From positions 1 through 64,000 of the forward strand of contig JAWUZG010000352.1 in assembly GCA_036785705.1 (NCBI GenBank): a stretch of DNA of 64,000 nt, written 5' to 3'. This DNA is from Acanthornis magna. Taxonomy: Eukaryota; Chordata; Aves; Passeriformes; Acanthizidae. The notes below the pieces were generated by a model, which was given only the letters and a program-made list of their open reading frames with translations, was not told the DNA's origin and ran no database searches. Made by a program: the position numbers and the translations under genes. Positions 54,485 through 64,000 of the stretch are shown piece by piece (the stretch's first letter is position 1; each line of letters opens with the position of its first letter).

Positions 54485-54900
54485 GGATTTGGGAATTATT
54501 TGGGAATTATTTGGGGATTGTTTGGGGATTATTTGGGAATTATTTGGGGATTATTTGGGAATTAATTGGGGATTATTTGGGGATTATTTGGGAATTATTA
54601 ATTTGGGAATTATTTGGGGATTATTAATTTGGGAATTATTTGGGGATTATTTGGGGATTATTTGGGAATTATTTGGGAATTATTTGGGGATTATTTGGGA
54701 ATAACTTGGGAATTATTTGGGAATTATTTGGGGATTATTTGGGAATTATTTGGGGATTATTTGGGGATTATTTGGGAATTATTTATTTGGGGATTATTTG
54801 GGGACAATTTGGGAATAATTTGGGAATAATTTGGGAATAATTTGGGGATTATTTGGGAATTATTTGGGAATTATTGGGGAATTATTTGGGGATTTGGAGG
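54485..54900. repeat. 11-bp array (TTTGGGGATTA)n
   Basis: About 38 units of TTTGGGGATTA and TTTGGGAATTA. Minus-strand and plus-strand frames are artefacts. Confidence 0.95.
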
Positions 54901-55034
54901 AGGCTTTGAATGCCAAATCTGCAATTTTGGGGTGAGGGGGAGGCCCTGGAAGGAGGCAGAAACCCCTGAGTGTCCTTCCCGGCTGATCCCGAATGGAATT
55001 TGGGATGGTTCCACACGTGGGGAAATTGGAGTGG

Positions 55035-55088
55035 GGAGGAAAAGGGAAAAACCAAAAAACCAAAAACCGAAAGACTAAAACAAAAAAC

Positions 55089-55121
<33 letters not shown>

Positions 55122-55262
55122 GCCCAACCCTCCCAAAACAAAAAAACAACAAAAAACAACAAAAAACTCCCAAAAAAACCCCAAACCCAAAAAACACCAA
55201 ACAAACAAAACCCCAAAAACCCAAAAAGACAAACAAACAAACAAAAAAAAACCCAAACAAAA
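55035..55262. repeat. A-rich/C-poor low-complexity tract
   Basis: CCAAAAAACC, CAAACAAACAAA and similar, closely like the tract at 4.3-4.9 kb. Confidence 0.9.
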
Positions 55263-55640
55263 GGCTCTGAATTCCCAAAATCCCAGCTCAGGAGGCCCTG
55301 CCTGGCTGAGAGATTTCAGGACAGGGAGAAATACACATTTTGGCCCCAAAAAACTCTTTAATTCCCTAAATCTCGGCTCTTGGATTTAAGGGGAGGCACT
55401 GACACAGAAAAATCCACATTTTGCCCCAAAAGAGGCTCTGAATTCCCTAAATCCAGGCTGAGGAGATCCTGCCTGTCTGGGGGATTTCAGGGCAGGGAGA
55501 AATGCACATTTTGGCCCCAAAATGCCCTAAATTCCCCAAATCCTGGCCAGGGGATTTCAGGGCAGGGAGAAATGCACATTTTTGCCCCAAAAAGCCCTAA
55601 ATTCCCCAAATCCTGGCCGTGGGATTTCAGGAGCAGGTGT
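55263..55640. repeat. Minisatellite, unit ~70-110 bp, ~5 copies
   Basis: Units with GGGATTTCAGGGCAGGGAGA, AATGCACATTTTGGCCCCAA and CCTAAATTCCCCAAATCC. Confidence 0.88.
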
Positions 55641-55925
55641 TGGGATATTTTCATTTTCTCTCTCCTGCGCAGGGCCCCACGAGTGCAGCGTTTCCTGCGC
55701 TTTGAGGTCTCGACATCCGCTCGAGAAAAAAACCCATTTCGGGTCCTAAAAGCTCAAAGGGTTTCGAGGGGGAGGGACAAAAACGGAGAGGAATCGGAGG
55801 GAAAAAACAAACCATAAAATGGGGTGGGGAATGTGGGATGTGAAACGGCCTTGGGTTTGGGGTGCGGCGGCAGCGACGGCTCCGAGGTTTCTGTCCTTGA
55901 TCTGGAGAAAAACCCAACCCTTCCT
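55641..55925. other. Unique block
   Basis: About 285 bp of unique sequence about 2 kb upstream of SKAP1 exon 1. It contains TCTCTCTCCTGCGCAG, an acceptor-like end at 55672, but no matching downstream exon was found. Confidence 0.4.
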
Positions 55926-56410
55926 CTGTCAGCAAACCCCAAAATCCCAAAATCCAAAAATCCAGCCCAGAGTTCTGCTGGAAATCCTCCAAAATCCCAA
56001 AACCCCAAAATCCAGCCCAGAGTTTTGCTGGAAATCCCCCAAAATCCCAAAACCCCAAAATCCAGCCCAGAGTTCTGCTGGAAATCCCCCAAACCCCAAA
56101 ACCCCAAAATCCAGCCCAGAGTTCTGCTGGAAATCCCCCCAAATTCCAAAACCCCAAAATCCAGCCCAGAGTTTTGCTGGAAATCCCCCAAACCCCAAAA
56201 CCCCAAAATCCAGCCCAGAGTTCTGCTGGAAATCCCCCAAAATCCCAAAATCCCAAATCCAGCCCAGAGTTTTGCTGGAAATCCCCCAAAATTCCAAAAT
56301 CCCAAATCCAGCCCAGAGTTTTGCTGGAAATCCCCCAAACCCCAAAATCCAGAGTTTTCCTATAAATCCTCCAAAACCCCAAAATCCAGCCCAGAGTCCT
56401 GCTGGAAATC
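55926..56410. repeat. Minisatellite, unit ~55-60 bp, ~8 copies
   Basis: Units with AATCCAGCCCAGAGTTTTGC, TGGAAATCCCCCAAAATCC and CAAAACCCC. Confidence 0.93.
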
Positions 56411-56760
56411 TCCATATTTCCAGGAGAATTTCCATATTTCCATGTAGAAATCTCCACATTTCCAGGAGTATTTCTACCTTTCCGTGTGAAGGAATATCTC
56501 CATATTTCCAGGAATATTTCCCACAGAGAAATCGCCATATTTCCAGGAATATTTCCCACAGAGAAATTGCCATATTTCCAGGAATACTTCCCATATTTCC
56601 ATATGGAGGAGCATCTCCATATTTCCAGGAATATTTTTATATGGAAATCTCCATATTTCCAGGGACATTTCCATATGGAAATCTCAGTATTTCTGGGAAT
56701 ATTCCCATATCTCCAAATGCAGAACCTCCTCCATATTCCCAGGAGCATCTTCAGCCTGGA
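56411..56760. repeat. AT-richer array, unit ~35-40 bp
   Basis: Units with CCATATTTCCAGGAATATTT and CCCACAGAGAAAT. Confidence 0.88.
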
Positions 56761-56764
56761 AAAT

Positions 56765-57475
56765 CCCAATCCCAGATCCTGATCCCAACCCCAACTCCTG
56801 ATCCTGATCCCAGTCCAAACTCCTGATCCTCATCCCGATCCCAGCTCTTGATCCCAATCCCAACTTCTGATCCCAATCCCAACTCCTGAGCCTGATCCCA
56901 ACTCCTGAGCCTGATCCCAATCCCAACTCCTGACCCTGATCCCAACTCTTGATCCCCATCCCAACTCCTGATCCTGATCCTGACCCCAACTCCTGATCCC
57001 TATCCCAGCTCCCAATCCAGACCCCAATCCCAACTCTTTATCCTGATCCCAATCCCAACCCTGGCTCCTGATCCCCATCTGAGCTCCTGATCCTGATCCC
57101 AATCCAAACTCCTCATCCCGACCCCAATCCCAACCCCTGATCCCAATCCAAACTCCTGATCCCGACCCCAATCCCAACTCTTTATCCTGATCCCAATCCC
57201 AACCCCCGATCCCAATCCAAACTCCTCATCCCGACCCCAATCCCAACTCCTGATCCCAACCCCAATCCCAACCCCCAATCCCAATCCCAACTCCCGATCC
57301 CGACCCCAATCCCAGCCCCCGATCCCAATCCCAGCTCCCGACCCCAATCCCAACCCCCAATCCCAATCCCAGCTCCCGATCCCAATCCCAACCCCCGATC
57401 CCAATCCCAACTCCCGACCCCAATCCCAACCCCTGATCCCAATCCCATCTCCCGATCCCCACCCCAATCCCTGAC
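56765..57475. repeat. C-rich array (GATCCCAATCCCAACTCCT), 6-18 bp seed
   Basis: About 700 bp of 6-bp-based repeats; G-rich on the minus strand (GGGATTGGGA), with G-quadruplex potential, ending about 260 bp before the SKAP1 start codon. Confidence 0.93.
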
Positions 57476-57737
57476 GGAAATTCCCACCTGAATTCCCCTC
57501 CCGCCCCACCTGCGCTGCCCCGGGGCGGCTCCTGGGGCAGGGCTCTCCCCAAAATTTTTGGGATCATCTCGAGGACACGTGGGAATCCTCCCCGGGGGTT
57601 TGAAGGGGAGGGAGGAGAGCCCCGAGGTTCCTCCCCCTGGTTTTTGGGGTTTTTTTTGGGGTGTCCCCGCCCTCGCCGCTTCCTCCCCGCTCCGTCCCGG
57701 GCCGGGGGCGATCCCGGCTCCCCTGGGAAGGAATTCC
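57476..57737 (+). promoter_or_regulatory. SKAP1: SKAP1 5' flank and 5' UTR (inferred)
   Basis: Unique GC- and CpG-rich sequence directly before the SKAP1 start codon, with CCCCGCCC-type and CCGGGCCGGGGGCG SP1-like sequence. The transcription start cannot be fixed. No TATA box is seen. Confidence 0.4.
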
Positions 57738-57780
57738 ATGGATCCCGCGATCCCACAGGAGATCCGGAAGGTTCTGGAAG
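57738..57780 (+). CDS. SKAP1: SKAP1 coding exon 1 (partial gene)
   Basis: The first coding exon encodes MDPAIPQEIRKVLE plus the first base of an Asp codon, ending at 57780 before a GTACCG donor. Human SKAP1 begins MQAAALPEEIRWLLED; the aligned part is P-x-EIR-x-x-LED. SKAP1 (SKAP55) is a cytoplasmic adaptor with an N-terminal dimerisation region, a PH domain and an SH3 domain. It links T-cell receptor signalling to ADAP and integrin activation. The exon is 43 nt, so identification rests on the join to exon 2, which restores the frame and the family motif. Its position and orientation after HOXB1 match the vertebrate order. Confidence 0.88.
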
Positions 57781-57940
57781 GTACCGGGAATGTAAATCCC
57801 TGCTCGTCCCGTGGGGAAAATCCGCTGTGGGGCCGGGCGGGAAAGGATTTGGGGCGGGAAAGGATTTGGGGCGGGGTTCTCCTGTGGGGTGAGGGTTTGG
57901 GGTCCTCGGGGTGGTGGGACCACCCTGGCCCCGAGCCCAA

Positions 57941-58945
57941 AGAGGATTTGGGGCTGGAGCTGCGTGTCCCGGGGGATTTAGGGATTTGGGGCCGTGTCCC
58001 GGGGGATTTAGGGACTTGGGGCCGTGTCCCCGGGGATTTAGGGATTTGGGGCCGTGTCCCGGGAGGATTTGGGGCAGTGGCTGCAGGTCCCCTGGGATTT
58101 GGGGCCTCGTGTCCTCGGGGGATTTGGGCTGTGGGGGATTTGGGGCTCCGTGTCCCGTGGGTTTTGGGGCCGTGTCCCCGGGGGATTTGGGCCGTGGGGG
58201 ATTTGGGGGTCCCGTGGGTTTTGGGGCCCTGGGGGATTTGGGGCCGTGGCTCTGTGTCCCGTAGGATTTGTGGCCATGTCCCCGGGGGGATTTGGGGGCG
58301 TGAGGGATTTGGGGCCGTGGCTCTGTGTCCCGTGGGATTTGTGGCCATGTCCCCGGGGGGATTTGGGGCCGTGGGGGATTTGGGGCCGTGGCTCTGTGTC
58401 CCGTGGGATTTGTGGCCATGTCCCCGGGGGGACTTGGGGCCGTGTCCCGGGGAATTTGGGGCTCCATGTCCTGGGGGATTTGGGGCAGTGTCCCTTGGGA
58501 TTTGGGGCCGTGGGGGATTTGGGGTTGTGTCCCCGGGGGATTTGGGGCTGTGGCTCTGTGTCCCGTGGGATTTGGGGCTCCGTGTCTCGTGGGATTTGGG
58601 GCTGGGGCTCTGTGTCCCGGGGGATTTGGGGCCATGTCCTGGGGGTTTTGGGGCTGTGGGGGTTTGGGGCCATGGCTCTGTGTCCCGGGGGATTTGGGGC
58701 TCCATGTCCCCTGGGCATTTGGGGCTGGGGCTGAGTGTCCCTGGGGATTTGGGGCCATGGTTGCAGGTCCCGGGGGATTTGGGGCCGCTGGGGATTTGGG
58801 GCCATGGGGGATTTGAAGCTCCATGTCCCCGCGGCATTTGGGGCTCTGTGTCCTGTGGGTTTTGGGGCCATGGGGGATTTGGGGCCGTGGGGGATTTGGG
58901 GCTCTGTGTCCCAGGGGATTTGGGGCTCAGGGGCTCTGCCTGCCT
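57941..58945. repeat. G-rich intronic array (GGGGGATTTGGGGCCGTG)
   Basis: About 1 kb of GGGGGATTTGGGGC, CGTGTCCCGGGGGATTT and CTGTGTCCCGTGGGATTTG units, 20-40 bp long. It has strong G-quadruplex potential on the coding strand. Frames up to about 550 codons are artefacts. Confidence 0.94.
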
Positions 58946-59330
58946 TGGGGTGGGGAAGGTTCCCGGTGGTCCCAGTCTGGAATTTTGAGAGATTTGGGTC
59001 CAAACAAATCCCAGCGGAGAGGTTTAAAAGGCACTCCAAACCCTTAATTCTGTAGGATTTTTGCAGCGCTCTGATGAAAGATGCTCCAAACCCTAAATTT
59101 CGTGGGGATTTTTGCTGATTGTGTGGGGCCCTCACATTCTGAGGGTGCAGAGGAATCAGCTCTGACATTTCCTGCTGCTTTTGGGGTTTTCAGCGTTCAT
59201 TTCCTGCAGGTTTTGGGGTTTTCAGAGTTCATTTCCTGCCCCGAGCCCTCGTCCCTTCCCCCACCAAAGCACAAAAAACCCATCCCCACCCGCCTTCTTT
59301 TCCCCCTTTTTTCCCCCTTTTTCTCCCTTT

Positions 59331-60355
59331 TTTCTCCCAGGTTTCTTCTCCAGGTCCAGATTTCTCAAACCCTTCCCAGGTCCAGGTTTCTTGTCCAGGT
59401 TTCCTAAACCCTTTCCCAGGTCCAGATTTCCTGACCCTTCCTGGGTCCAGGTTTCTCAAATCCTTTCCCAGATTTCCTAAATCCTTCCCAGGTTCAGGTT
59501 TCTTTCGCATATTCAGGTCTCCTGACCCTTCCCAGGTTTCCTAAACTTTTTTCCAGGTCCAGTTTTCCTGACCCTTCCCAGATCCAACTTTCTTCTCCAT
59601 GTCCAGGTTTCTTCACCCTTCCCATATCCATGTTTTTGAAACCCTTTTCCAGGTCCAGGTTTCTTCACTCTTCCCAAGTCTGAGTTTCTTTTCCATGTCC
59701 AGGTTTCCTGGCCCTTCCCAGGTTTCCTGACCCTTCCTGGGTCCAGGTTTCCTAAATCTTTCCTAGGTTTCTCAAACCCTTCCCAGGTCCAGGTTTCTTT
59801 TCCAGGTCCAGGTTTCCTAAATCCTTCCCAGTTCCAAGTTCTTGTCCAGGTTTCTTAAACCATTTCCGATGTCCATATTTCCTGACTCTTCCCAGGTTTC
59901 TCAAACCCTTCCCAGGTCCAAGTTTCTTTCCCATATTCAGCTTTCCTGACCCTTCCCAGGTTTCCTGACCCTTCCCAGGTTTCCTGGCCCTTCCCAGATT
60001 TCCTGACTCTTCCCAGGTTTCTCAAACCCTTCCCAGGTCCAAGTTTCTTTCCATATTCAGCTTTCCTGACTCTTCCCAGGTTTCCTGATCCCATTCCAGG
60101 TCTCCTGACCCTTCCCAGGTTTCCTGACCCTTCTCAGGTTTCCTGGTCCTTCCCAGGTCTCCTGACCCTTCCCAGATTTCTCAAACCCTTCCTGGGTCCA
60201 GGTTTCTCAAATCCTTTCCCAGGTTTCCCAAACCCTTCCCAGGTCCAAGTTTCTTTTCCATATTCAGGTCTCCTGACCCTTCCCAGGTCTCCTGACCCTT
60301 CCCAGGTTTCCTCAACCCTTTCCCATACCCAAATTTCCCAACCCTTCCTCGGTTT
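59331..60355. repeat. Pyrimidine-rich intronic array (TTCCCAGGTTTCCTGACCC)
   Basis: About 50 units of 18-24 bp such as CCTGACCCTTCCCAGGTTT and CCAGGTCCAGGTTTCTT. Each unit resembles a polypyrimidine tract plus CAG acceptor; the real exon 2 acceptor lies 60 bp beyond the end of the array. Confidence 0.93.
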
Positions 60356-60414
60356 CCCATCCCTTCCCACCCACGCCCACCCCGATTTCCCACCCGCCAT
60401 TCCCTGTTTTCCAG

Positions 60415-60520
60415 ACGCCGAGGATTTCCTGGCGGAGGCGCTGCAGGATGAACCCCTCAGCGCCCGGGCCCGGCAGGAGAGGGACGCGATCCTCCTCGCG
60501 TTCCGGCGGATCAAATCCAG
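60415..60520 (+). CDS. SKAP1: SKAP1 coding exon 2
   Basis: 106-nt exon encoding (D)AEDFLAEALQDEPLSARA then RQERDAILLAFRRIKS and the first two bases of an Arg codon. Human SKAP1 at this place reads DAEEFLAEGLRNENLSAVAR and then DHRDHILRGFQQIKAR, the same length. The acceptor is CCAG at 60411-60414. The donor AG|GTCGGT at 60521 is weak compared with GTRAGT. The segment belongs to the N-terminal helical dimerisation region. Residues 15-50 are covered; later exons (PH and SH3 domains) lie beyond the window. The final ~40 nt of this exon and its donor are tandemly repeated downstream. Confidence 0.92.
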
Positions 60521-62440
60521 GTCGGTTTTCCCACGTTATTTCCCAATCCAAACCCTTCCAAACTGGGACATTTCTTAAATTCCTTGCACCGGTGGAGCTG
60601 TTCTGTGGTTCAGAATTCCATGGACAGTCAGGGCTTGGAAAAATGGGATTTTGGGATTTCATTTTTGTTGGGCTATTCTCCACTTCTGAGTAAAAAATGA
60701 CTCCCTGGGACGCGATCCTCCTCGCGTTCCGGCGGATCAAATCCAGGTCAGTTTTCCCGCGTTATTTCCCAATAAAAATCCTTCCAAATTGGGACATTTC
60801 TTAAATTCCTTGTGCTGGTGGAGCTGTCCCATGGTTCAGAATTCTGTGGACATTCAAGGCTGGGAAAAATGAGTTATTTTGTTGGGATTTTCTCCATTTT
60901 TGAGTAAAAAATTACGCCCTAGGACGCGATTCCCCTCGGGTTCTGGCGGATCAAATCTAGATCGGTTTTCCCGCCTTATTTCCCAATCCAAACCCTTCCA
61001 AATTGGGTCATTTCTTAAATTCCTCGTGCTGGTGGAGTTGTCCTGTGGTTCAGAATTCCATGGACATTCAGGTCTTGGAAAAATGAGTTGTTTTGTTGGG
61101 ATTTTCTCCATTTTTGAGTAAAAAATGATGCCCTGGGACGCGATTCCCCTCGGGTTCCGGCGGATCAAATCCAGGTCGGTTTTCCTGCATTATTTCCCAA
61201 TCCAAACCCTTCCAAATCAGCTCATTCCTTCTGCTGGTGGAGCTGTCCCCTGGTTCAGAATTCCATGGGCATTCAGGGCTCAGGATAATGGGATTTTGGG
61301 ATTTCATTTTTGTTGGGATTTTCTCCACTTCTGAGTAAAAACCACACCCTGGGATGCGATCTGCCTCGCGTTCCGGTGGATCAAATCCAGGTCGGTTTTC
61401 CCGCCTTATTTCCCAATCCAAACCCTTCCAAATTGGGTCATTTCTTAAATTCCTCGTGCTGGTGGAGCTGTCCCGTGGCTCAGAATTCCATGGACAGTCA
61501 GGGCTTGGAAAAATGAGTTATTTTGTTGGGATTTTCTCCATTTTTGAGTAAAAAATGATGCCCTGGGACGCAATCCTCCTTGCGTTCCAGCGGATCAAAT
61601 CCGGGTCGGTTTTCCCGCGTTATTTCCCAATCCAAACCCTTCCAAATCAGCTCATTCCTTCTGCTGGTGGAGGTGTCCCGTGGTTCAGAATTCCATGGGC
61701 ATTCAGGGCTCAGGATAATGGGATTTTGGGATTTCATTTTTGTTGGGATTTTCTCCACTTCTGAGTAAAAAATGACGCCCTGGGACGTGATCCTCCTCGG
61801 GTTCCGGCGGATCAAATCCAGGTCAGTTTTCCCGCGTTATTTCCCGAACCAAACCCTTCCAAATTGGGTCATTTCTTAAATTCCTTGTGCTGGCGGAGCT
61901 GTCCCATGGTTCAGAATTCTGTCGACATTCAGGGCTTGGAAAAATGAGTTGTTTTGTTGGGATTTTCTCCATTTTTGAGTAAAAAACGATGCCCTAGGAT
62001 GCAATTCCCCTCGGGTTCCGGCGGATCAAATCTAGGTCGATTTTCCCGCCTTATTTCCCAATCCAAACCCTTCCAAATTGGGTCATTTCTTAAATTCCTT
62101 GTGCTGGTGGAGCTGTCCCATGGTTCAGAATTCCATGGACAGTCAGGGCTTGGAAAAATGGGATTTTGGGATTTCATTTTTGTTGGGATTTTCTCCATTT
62201 TTGAGTAAAAACAACGCCCTGGGACGCGATCCTCCTCGCATTCCGGCGGATCAAATCCGGGTCGGTTTTTCCGCCTTATTTCCCAATCCAAATCCTTAAA
62301 AATTGGGACATTTCTTAAATTCCTCGTGCTGGTGGAGTTGTCCCGTGGTTCAGAATTCCATGGGCATTCAGGGCTCAGGATAATGGGATTTTGGGATTTT
62401 ATTTTGTTAGGATTTTCTCCATTTCTGAGGAAAAAACGAC
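60521..62440. repeat. SKAP1: ~214-226 bp tandem array carrying SKAP1 exon 2 end and donor
   Basis: Eight further copies of a unit that contains the last ~40 nt of exon 2 (GACGCGATCCTCCTCGCGTT, CCGGCGGATCAAATCCAG), the donor region and ~175 nt of intron. GATCAAATC begins at 60509 in the exon and at 60735, 60949, 61163, 61379, 61593, 61810, 62024 and 62249. Spacing is 214-217 bp except two intervals of 225-226. Copies at 60735 and 61810 have AG|GTCAGT, a better donor than the exon's own. The copy at 60949 has lost its GT (AGATCGG). Read-through beyond the first donor meets TAA within about 60 nt. Confidence 0.92.
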
Positions 62441-62700
62441 GCCCTGGGTCTGTCCCGTCCCATTTTTCCCTCTCCCTCCCCGGGAGGATTTTTGTGCAGA
62501 AAATCCATCCCATTCCCACCAAAATTCGTGGGAAAATCGGAGCAGGGATTTGTGCCTCGGACTTGCCGCTCTGAGGATTTATTTCCCGAGCTCAAAAATT
62601 TGCTCAAAAATGGGGATTTTGGTAAAAAATGAAAGGAAATGAAGGGGAGTCGTTGGCTTCAAGTTTGGCTTTTCCCAAATCTCAGGAATGTCCCGTTTTC
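62441..62700. other. SKAP1 intron 2, unique part
   Basis: Unique sequence after the array, without recognisable exon. Confidence 0.4.
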
Positions 62701-63060
62701 ATTTAATCTGGAATGAAAATAAAATCGTTCAAAGGAATAATGGAAAAAAAAAGGATCTAAAAGAAAAAGAAATCATTCAAAAGAATAATCAATAAAAATT
62801 GTCTAAAATCAAAAGAAATCATTGAAAAGAATCATAAATACAAAGGATCTACAGGAAAAATAAATAATTAAAAAGAATAAATAAAAAGGATCTAAAATAA
62901 AAATAAATAATTGAAAAGAGTCATAAATACAAAGGACCTAAATGAAAAATAAATAATTAAAAAGTAGAACAAATAAAAAGGATCCAAAAGAAAGAGAAAT
63001 CATTATAAAAGAAGAAGAAATGAATATCACCCAGAATAAAAACAAATTAATAAAAATAAT
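62701..63060. repeat. A-rich degenerate array, unit ~55-60 bp
   Basis: Units with AAAAGAATCATAAATACAAA, GGATCTAAAAGAAAAA and AAATAATT, about 6 copies, poorly conserved. Confidence 0.75.
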
Positions 63061-64000
63061 AAGAAATACAAATCCTTCAGGATGGAGTCAGCTCCAAGAG
63101 AATTCCCAGATATTCCTGATTTATTCCACAATGTCCGGATGGGGATTTTTCCCTCCCTCCCTTTTATTTTTTAAAGGAAGGAATTTTCCACATTAACCCA
63201 AATCGAATCAATTCCATTTCCACCTCCTTTTATACCTGAGCCACAAATTCCCTCCGGAGCCTCCTTCCGGAATTTTCCAGCCTTTCCCGGCCCTGCTGAT
63301 GGAATTATCTGATTTTTTCCCATCCATTTCCTCCCGGAGCCGTCGCCATCCCGAAACCCGAGCCGCTCCTCCTGTCAAACATCGAGCCGCAAAATGAATT
63401 TTAAAATGAATTAAAAAATTGAATTTAAATCCTTTTTCCCCCGCTAATGGCGAATTCCTGATCCCATTTTCCTGGCTGCTATTTTTTTTTTTTTTTCTTT
63501 CCATCATCCGGCATCGATTTTTAAAATTTTATTTTCTTTTTAATATTTATTTTCTCAGACATTCCAGTCCCATCCTGGCCCATCCTGGAGCTGGAATTGG
63601 AATTTTTTCCCTTTTCTTTATGCTGAAAAAATTTTAAAAAATGCCAAAAACCCAAGCAGTTTTTTTTTAATGTTTTTTCCCCTCCGCCTTCGATTCGATC
63701 CAAGTGCCGGAGCTGCTCCGGGAGGGGACGGAACTCAATTTCCCCTTTTTTCTTTTTTTTATTTTGTATTTTTTTAAGCCATTTCCCAGGATTAGAAATG
63801 ACAGAGGTCGGGAGCGAAGCGGCGCTGCTTTCCCGGCGCGGGAATTACGAGTGACAGGAAATCGTTCCGGGAAATGTCGGCGCTAAAACGTGGCCGGAGA
63901 TGAAAATTCCTGGGCAAAAAAATTGGGATTTTCTTCTTTTCTTTGTCCAGGAGGGAAAAATATCCTGATTTTTGGGAATGAGGGATTTTATGGGATCAGG
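63061..64000. other. SKAP1 intron 2, unique sequence to the window end
   Basis: About 940 bp without tandem repeats, with T-runs at 63482-63497 and 63661-63669. No SKAP1 exon 3-like sequence was found; the rest of the gene must lie to the right. Confidence 0.45.

Larger units (their letters stand above)
57781..60414 (+). other. SKAP1: SKAP1 intron 1
   Basis: 2,634 bp intron, phase 1, GT at 57781 and TTTTCCAG at 60407-60414. It is mostly two tandem arrays with unique sequence at 57781-57940 and 58946-59330. Confidence 0.85.

Noticed and set aside
57182..59168. Minus-strand Pro-rich frames of over 500 codons opposite SKAP1 exon 1
   Set aside because: They cross the C-rich array, the SKAP1 5' end and the intronic G-rich array. 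Sequence is repeat-derived and antisense to a confident gene.
60735..62270. Eight additional SKAP1 exons
   Set aside because: The copies carry the exon 3' part and donor but no preceding acceptor, and frames are interrupted by TAA or TGA just before them. They are partial exon duplications, not full exons.

Overview
This window is vertebrate nuclear DNA and looks like a bird microchromosome. Two genes can be read with confidence, both on the + strand: the whole coding region of HOXB1 (two exons, 12496-15202) and the first two coding exons of SKAP1 (57738-60520, continuing beyond the window). HOXB1 followed by SKAP1 in the same orientation is the conserved 3' border of the vertebrate HOXB cluster. 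An avian source is inferred from the GC-rich, minisatellite-packed sequence, a CR1-like LINE 3' tail ahead of a (CCATY)n array, vertebrate TTAGGG-type interstitial telomere repeats, and the known location of HOXB on a microchromosome in chicken. The species cannot be named from the sequence.

Layout. 1-12.2 kb is the HOXB1 upstream (HOXB2-HOXB1) interval: several minisatellites separated by unique blocks (1.26-2.19, 8.55-9.26 and 11.6-12.3 kb). The last unique block ends in a clear match to the rhombomere-4 autoregulatory enhancer (b1-ARE), with PBX-HOX repeats and a SOX/OCT site. HOXB1 follows, with an apparent 1-nt frameshift in exon 1 and a 1.8 kb intron made largely of simple repeats. 15.2-57.5 kb is the HOXB1-SKAP1 intergenic region. 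By eye most of it is tandem repeats: several dozen unrelated arrays with units from 5 to about 215 bp. Short unique islands remain, and several carry recognisable sites: a DR2 retinoic-acid element at 18670, a tandem T-box site at 24473, a canonical DR5 retinoic-acid element at 28036, and PBX-HOX-like clusters at 22.2 and 36.5 kb. From 57.7 kb SKAP1 begins. Just after exon 2, the 3' end of the exon plus its splice donor is amplified in a ~214-226 bp tandem array (exon copy plus 8 more).

How it fits together. HOXB1 is a homeodomain transcription factor that sets hindbrain rhombomere 4 identity. In mammals its expression is started by 3' retinoic-acid enhancers and maintained by the promoter-proximal autoregulatory element. 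All of these element types appear here in expected relative positions, as islands among fast-evolving tandem repeats. SKAP1 is a T-cell adaptor that is only a positional neighbour. The very long open frames in this window lie in tandem arrays whose unit lacks stop codons, and they are not genes.
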